This document shows, piece by piece, positions 6,247 to 9,701 of a stretch of 9,701 nt of DNA; position 1 is the first letter of the stretch, and each line of letters opens with the position of its first letter. The notes beneath the pieces were generated by a model, which saw nothing but the letters and a program-made list of their open reading frames with translations, was not told where the DNA came from and searched no databases. Source of the DNA: Pseudomonadales bacterium (GTDB taxonomy: Bacteria; Pseudomonadota; Gammaproteobacteria; Pseudomonadales; Pseudohongiellaceae); NCBI GenBank assembly GCA_022360535.1, contig JAKSCP010000533.1:1-9701 (forward strand). Direction: 5' to 3'. The position numbers and the translations under genes are program-made.

Positions 6247-6332
6247 GTCCTAGAGACAACAGCGAGACAAAAAATAAAGAGTACTTTGCGGAGGAAAAGC
6301 TGAAACAGCGGGTTAGTGTATGAGGGCGGTTT

Positions 6333-6914
6333 ATGAGTGACTACGAGAAGGAATCCCTTTCCGCATTAATGGACGGCGAAACTGACGAATTAGAGTTGCG
6401 TCGGATTCTGAAGTCTATGGAAAGTGAACCAGAGCTGGCAGAGCGCTGGCAGCGATATCACTTGGCGCAGTCCATTCTGCACGAGCGTGGTGTTCCGGTA
6501 ACTGCCGATATCGCGACTGGCGTAGCCGCAGCGTTGCAAGCTGAACCGGCACTTGATAATGCTTCCAAGACCTCTTCACTCACTCCTCAATGGCGCCAAC
6601 AATTGGCGCGCGTTGCCATTGCTGCCAGTGTTGCAGTGGTTGCGGTCGTTGCCTTGCAACCCGACGTTTCCAATCCACAACAAGCTCCGGCTCTGGTGCA
6701 AGAGGCGGGGAACACAGTTCCTGATCGAGAGAGCACAACAGCAGTGACTTTGATCGCCGATGCGCCAAATTCAGCGGCGGAGGCCGAAGCACAGCAGCGC
6801 TTGCGGGAATACATCGAGGCCATGCGATTCGACCCCGAAGAACCCGTGCGCATGGAGCACATTCAGGAATCTCCCCTGTATCGTCTGGTTAACGAATACC
6901 AGGCCCAGCCCTAA
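6333..6914 (+). CDS. rseA: Anti-sigma-E factor RseA (MucA)
   Basis: RseA is a single-pass inner-membrane protein that holds RpoE inactive and is degraded in steps under envelope stress (DegS/AlgW-type, then RseP-type proteases). The 193-residue product is the length of MucA. The cytoplasmic sigma-binding domain opens with E-S-L-S-A-L-M-D-G-E (7-16), the family signature, and includes E-R-W-Q-R-Y-H-L (38-45). A single membrane segment lies at about 91-108 (alanine/valine-rich, after W-R-Q-Q). The periplasmic part (109-193) ends with a conserved-looking region with R-L-R-E-Y (156-160) and S-P-L-Y-R-L-V-N-E-Y (180-189). An in-frame TGA at 6321-6323 leaves the ATG at 6333 as the start, behind a modest GGGCGG site. 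A six-codon frame (6320-6340) overlaps the start. mucD follows after 195 bp; rseB and rseC are absent between them. Confidence 0.93.
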   Translation: MSDYEKESLSALMDGETDELELRRILKSMESEPELAERWQRYHLAQSILHERGVPVTADIATGVAAALQAEPALDNASKTSSLTPQWRQQLARVAIAASVAVVAVVALQPDVSNPQQAPALVQEAGNTVPDRESTTAVTLIADAPNSAAEAEAQQRLREYIEAMRFDPEEPVRMEHIQESPLYRLVNEYQAQP

Positions 6915-7109
6915 GAGAGGGCACTTCCCTTTACCACACCACTTTCCCAGGCACTGGTGGCTCGGCTGTGAGCGCCGCCCCAGCGGTGAGATTGGGCCGC
7001 TGATATGCTACATTAAAGAGTAAATAGGTAGTCTGAATGCGCCGGAGTTGGCGTATTTCCAGGACTGGGCAAAGTCATCAGTCAGCGCAGTATTTATCAG
7101 GTAATTGGT
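6915..7109. other. rseA-mucD gap where rseB/rseC normally lie
   Basis: The 195-bp gap is too short for rseB (about 320 codons), and I see no rseB fragment in any frame. It contains a hairpin: CAGCGG (6981-6986) and CCGCTG (6997-7002) around a 10-base loop, without a T-run. No GAACTT-type or convincing sigma-70 promoter is visible, so mucD is probably co-transcribed with rseA. The mucD ribosome binding site (AGG, 7099-7101) is at its end. Confidence 0.6.
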
Positions 7110-8537
7110 ATGTCGCGAGAAAATCTAAACCGGAATGCAGCAGCAGTAGTAGTGTCTTTACTTGCAGGCATCGGAGCATGGTTGCTAGCACCCGCCGTGT
7201 TCGCTGCCGAACTCCCGGATTTCGCTTCTCTGGTTGAGAAGAATGCACCCACTATCGTCGAGATCTCTACGACGCGTCGAGTCGCGACTCGGGCACCAAT
7301 CGCCGATGAGGAGTTGGAGGAATTACTGCGGCGGCTCAATCCGGGAGAAGATCCGGATTCGTTAATCGAAGGACTGCCTGAGCAGCGTCAGCGAGCAGCG
7401 GTGGGTTCCGGGTTTCTGATTTCTGAAGATGGTTATGTCATCACCAATAATCACGTCGTGGCGGAAGCAGACGAAATTCAGGTCACCCTCAATGACCGTC
7501 GGGTATTTGATGCCGCTGTCATTGGCCTGGACGAACCTTCCGATCTGGCACTGTTGAAGATTGAAGCGGACGAACTTCCTTTTGTGGAATTCGGCGATTC
7601 TGATGTCTTGCGCGTAGGTGAGTGGGTGTTGGCGATTGGTTCTCCCTTTGGTCTGGAGTTTTCAGCTGCCGCCGGCATAGTGAGTGCGAAAGGTCGCTCA
7701 GTGCCTGGACGTTCCTCCTACAATTACATGTCCTTTATTCAAACTGATGTTGCCATTAACCAGGGCAATTCCGGCGGTCCTTTGTTCAATCTGGACGGTG
7801 AGGTGATAGGCATCAACTCCCAGATTCTCAGCTCCACCGGTGGTTCCAACGGAATTTCCTTTTCCATTCCCAGTAACGTGGCCATGAATGTGGTGAATCA
7901 GTTGCGTGAAACCGGTGCAGTGAAACGCGGATTGCTGGGAGTCAGGATGCGTGAAGTGGATTATGCACTCGCGGAAATATTTGGCATGGATCGGCCCCGC
8001 GGTGCTTTCGTCGACGAAGTACAGCCCGGCAGCCCAGCCGCCGCTGGTGGCATTCTCAACGAAGACATTATTCTCGAGTTTAATGGGCACGAGATCGAGT
8101 ACTACACCGATCTGCCTTTCTATGTCGGCCAATATCGGCCTGATACCCGTGCTGATGTGCAGGTGTACCGGGATGGCAATGTCATCTCGCGGGAAGTCAC
8201 ACTCGGCAGTTCACCTACTAACGTAGCTGCCAGTTCGACGCCCGAGGTTGTACGTGATCGTGCTAACCCACTGGGTTTTCGGGTAACTGAATTGAGTGAT
8301 GAAGCGCGTCAGGTATCAGGACTGAGTGGCGTGAGAATTGCCGAACTCAACGCCGGCCCCGGCAGAGAAGCAGGTTTGCGCGAAGGGGATGTCATCGTAT
8401 CTTTGAATCGACAGGAAATTACCTCCACGCAGCAATTCGCCATGATTGCCAACGCTCTCCCCGATAGCGGCTTTGTGCCGATTCGTATCGTCCGCGAAGG
8501 TCAGGCGACTACATTGGCTTTGGAATTAGCACCATAA
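7110..8537 (+). CDS. mucD: Periplasmic serine endoprotease MucD (DegP/DegQ family)
   Basis: HtrA-family protease and chaperone that degrades misfolded envelope proteins; in Pseudomonas MucD limits activation of the sigma-E homologue AlgU. The 475-residue product has a signal peptide (about 1-32, hydrophobic core then A-V-F-A). The trypsin-like domain (about 35-265) carries the intact triad: H115 in T-N-N-H-V-V, D145 in S-D-L-A-L-L, S221 in G-N-S-G-G-P. Two PDZ domains follow (about 275-368, and about 386-474 with A-G-P-G-R-E-A-G-L-R-E-G-D-V-I near 415-429). Two PDZ domains distinguish it from the single-PDZ, membrane-anchored DegS/AlgW sensor type. The ATG follows an AGG site by eight bases. 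Placement after rseA and before lepA matches Pseudomonas mucD, apart from the missing mucB and mucC. degQ or degP would be alternative names. Confidence 0.95.
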   Translation: MSRENLNRNAAAVVVSLLAGIGAWLLAPAVFAAELPDFASLVEKNAPTIVEISTTRRVATRAPIADEELEELLRRLNPGEDPDSLIEGLPEQRQRAAVGSGFLISEDGYVITNNHVVAEADEIQVTLNDRRVFDAAVIGLDEPSDLALLKIEADELPFVEFGDSDVLRVGEWVLAIGSPFGLEFSAAAGIVSAKGRSVPGRSSYNYMSFIQTDVAINQGNSGGPLFNLDGEVIGINSQILSSTGGSNGISFSIPSNVAMNVVNQLRETGAVKRGLLGVRMREVDYALAEIFGMDRPRGAFVDEVQPGSPAAAGGILNEDIILEFNGHEIEYYTDLPFYVGQYRPDTRADVQVYRDGNVISREVTLGSSPTNVAASSTPEVVRDRANPLGFRVTELSDEARQVSGLSGVRIAELNAGPGREAGLREGDVIVSLNRQEITSTQQFAMIANALPDSGFVPIRIVREGQATTLALELAP

Positions 8538-8694
8538 GCCGAAATCCAATGTGCGACGGAAATGAGTGCTGGACGCGGCAATTGTCGCGACTGGGGGCTG
8601 CAGTGCTGCCCTTAGTGCCCGGTTTTCGGTAGACTGCGCGCCTGATTTTAAACCCACTCGCACTTGTAATACTCCGTGCTCCAACAGACTTGCC
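8538..8694. other. mucD-lepA intergenic region
   Basis: The 157-bp gap has an imperfect dyad at 8595-8611 (GGGC-T-GCA-G-TGC-T-GCCC), which could act as a weak stem-loop but has no immediate T-run. A poor promoter-like pair, CTGATT (8642-8647) and TGTAAT (8665-8670, 5 of 6) with 17-bp spacing, lies just before lepA. It is unclear whether lepA has its own promoter. Confidence 0.4.
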
Positions 8695-9701
8695 GTGACT
8701 GACCTTAGCCATATCCGCAATTTTTCCATCATCGCCCATATCGATCATGGCAAATCCACCCTGGCTGATCGCTTCATCCAACACTGTGGCGGCCTGTCTG
8801 AGCGTGAGATGGATTCACAGATTCTCGATAGCCTGGATATCGAGCGGGAGCGGGGCATCACCATTAAAGCGCAGTCGGTGACTTTGTATTACGAAGCCAG
8901 TGATGGAGAACGCTATCAACTGAACTTCATTGATACACCCGGGCACGTAGATTTCACCTATGAAGTCTCACGCTCGCTGGCTGCTTGCGAAGGCGCTTTG
9001 CTGGTAGTGGATGCGGGCCAGGGAGTTGAGGCGCAATCTGTCGCCACCTGTTACACCGCAATCGAACAGGGATTGGAAGTTATTCCGGTGTTAAACAAGA
9101 TGGATTTGCCCCAGGCTGAACCCGATCGAGTGCGGATGGAGATCGAGGAGATCATCGGCATTGACGCCACAGAAGCAGTCGAAGCCAGTGCCAAGACCGG
9201 ATTAGGGGTGGAGGAGATTCTCGAACAAATCATCGAAAAGGTGCCGCCGCCCGAAGGCAATAGCGACGAAGAGACCAAGGCGCTGATTATCGATTCCTGG
9301 TTTGATAATTATCTGGGTGTGGTGTCACTGGTGCGGGTAATGCAAGGAACCCTTAGCAAGGGCGACAAGATTATCGCCAAGTCAATCGGTAAAGCCCACG
9401 TGGTGGACAACATTGGAGTCTTCACACCCAAACGTACGGTGACCGGCCGGTTGGGCGCGGGTGAAGTAGGATTCGTCGAAGCAGGCATCAAAGATATTCA
9501 CGGTGCTCCCGTTGGCGACACACTAACTCTAGCCAAGACACCCGCCATTGGGGCGCTGGCTGGCTTTCGCAAGATTCAACCGCAAGTTTTTGCGGGGTTG
9601 TTTCCAGTGTCTTCTGACGATTTCGAAAGTTTTCGTGATGCGCTGGAAAAACTGACCCTCAACGATGCTTCCCTGCACTATGAGCCGGAAAACTCCGACG
9701 C
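8695..9701 (+). CDS. lepA: Elongation factor 4 LepA (partial, 3' end outside window)
   Basis: LepA (EF4) is a ribosome-associated translational GTPase. The first 335 of about 600 residues are in the window; the frame is open to the last base. The GTP-binding elements are all present: G1 A-H-I-D-H-G-K-S-T (14-22), switch I R-E-R-G-I-T-I-K-A-Q (51-60), G3 D-T-P-G-H (80-84), G4 N-K-M-D (134-137) and G5 S-A-K (165-167). Domain II starts after about residue 185. The start is GTG at 8695, giving T-D-L-S-H-I-R-N-F-S (2-11) directly before G1, the standard LepA N-terminus; no good Shine-Dalgarno is seen and no ATG fits. It follows mucD on the same strand, as in Pseudomonas, and lepB (signal peptidase I) would be expected next. 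Confidence 0.97.
   Translation, partial: MTDLSHIRNFSIIAHIDHGKSTLADRFIQHCGGLSEREMDSQILDSLDIERERGITIKAQSVTLYYEASDGERYQLNFIDTPGHVDFTYEVSRSLAACEGALLVVDAGQGVEAQSVATCYTAIEQGLEVIPVLNKMDLPQAEPDRVRMEIEEIIGIDATEAVEASAKTGLGVEEILEQIIEKVPPPEGNSDEETKALIIDSWFDNYLGVVSLVRVMQGTLSKGDKIIAKSIGKAHVVDNIGVFTPKRTVTGRLGAGEVGFVEAGIKDIHGAPVGDTLTLAKTPAIGALAGFRKIQPQVFAGLFPVSSDDFESFRDALEKLTLNDASLHYEPENSD

Noticed and set aside
6981..7002. Possible terminator after rseA (CAGCGG/CCGCTG stem)
   Set aside because: The stem is perfect but the loop is 10 bases and no T-run follows, so I do not call a terminator; mucD lacks another clear promoter.
7698..8132. 144-codon open frame on the minus strand inside mucD
   Set aside because: It is fully antisense to a gene with an intact triad and PDZ domains, has no recognisable motif, and is best explained as a chance open frame opposite biased codons.
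8595..8611. GC-rich dyad after mucD as intrinsic terminator
   Set aside because: The central pairing is interrupted by T/T mismatches and no T-run follows directly; noted only as a dyad.
8509..8784. 91-codon minus-strand frame across the mucD-lepA gap
   Set aside because: It is antisense to the lepA start and mucD end, without motif or start signal; the lepA reading is unambiguous.

Overview
The window looks like a chromosomal segment of a gammaproteobacterium. The order ygfZ <- / sdhE -> ygfX -> / nadB <- / rpoE -> rseA -> mucD -> lepA -> is the one known from Pseudomonas and related lineages (nadB-algU-mucA-mucB-mucC-mucD-lepA, with ygfZ/sdhE on the other side of nadB). Here, however, mucB (rseB) and mucC (rseC) are missing between the anti-sigma factor and the periplasmic protease. 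Base composition of the core genes is moderate (one nadB line counted by eye is about 58% GC). I cannot name the genus from sequence alone.

Left part (1-1775): an AT-richer stretch holding accessory genes. The first encodes an exported two-lobed aspartyl-protease-fold protein in which both catalytic D-T-G motifs are degenerate, so it is probably a pseudoenzyme. A 270-bp AT-rich gap follows, then a 124-residue protein I do not recognise, which converges on ygfZ with 6 bp between the stop codons.

Middle part (1776-5226): a flavin and iron-sulfur maintenance cluster. YgfZ (folate-dependent Fe-S enzyme maintenance) is divergent from sdhE (flavinylation factor of succinate dehydrogenase) and ygfX (membrane partner of SdhE). 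nadB (L-aspartate oxidase, first step of NAD synthesis, and a relative of the flavoprotein subunit of succinate dehydrogenase) converges on ygfX.

Right part (5227-9701): the envelope stress locus. A 367-bp intergenic region divergent from nadB carries a candidate sigma-E promoter, an extended -10 promoter, an 11-bp tandem duplication and a small hairpin ahead of rpoE. After rpoE comes a 169-bp gap with a hairpin and a good sigma-70-type promoter candidate, then rseA (membrane anti-sigma factor), then mucD/degQ (periplasmic serine protease with two PDZ domains). The last gene is lepA (elongation factor 4), cut by the window end. In this scheme RpoE is held at the membrane by RseA, is released by regulated proteolysis on envelope stress, and drives protease genes; the RseB brake is not encoded at this locus.

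I see no tRNA, rRNA, CRISPR array, insertion sequence or phage gene. The most notable points are the rseB/rseC-less sigma-E operon, the possible independent promoter for rseA, and the catalytically dead aspartyl-protease-like protein. No clearly new system is present.
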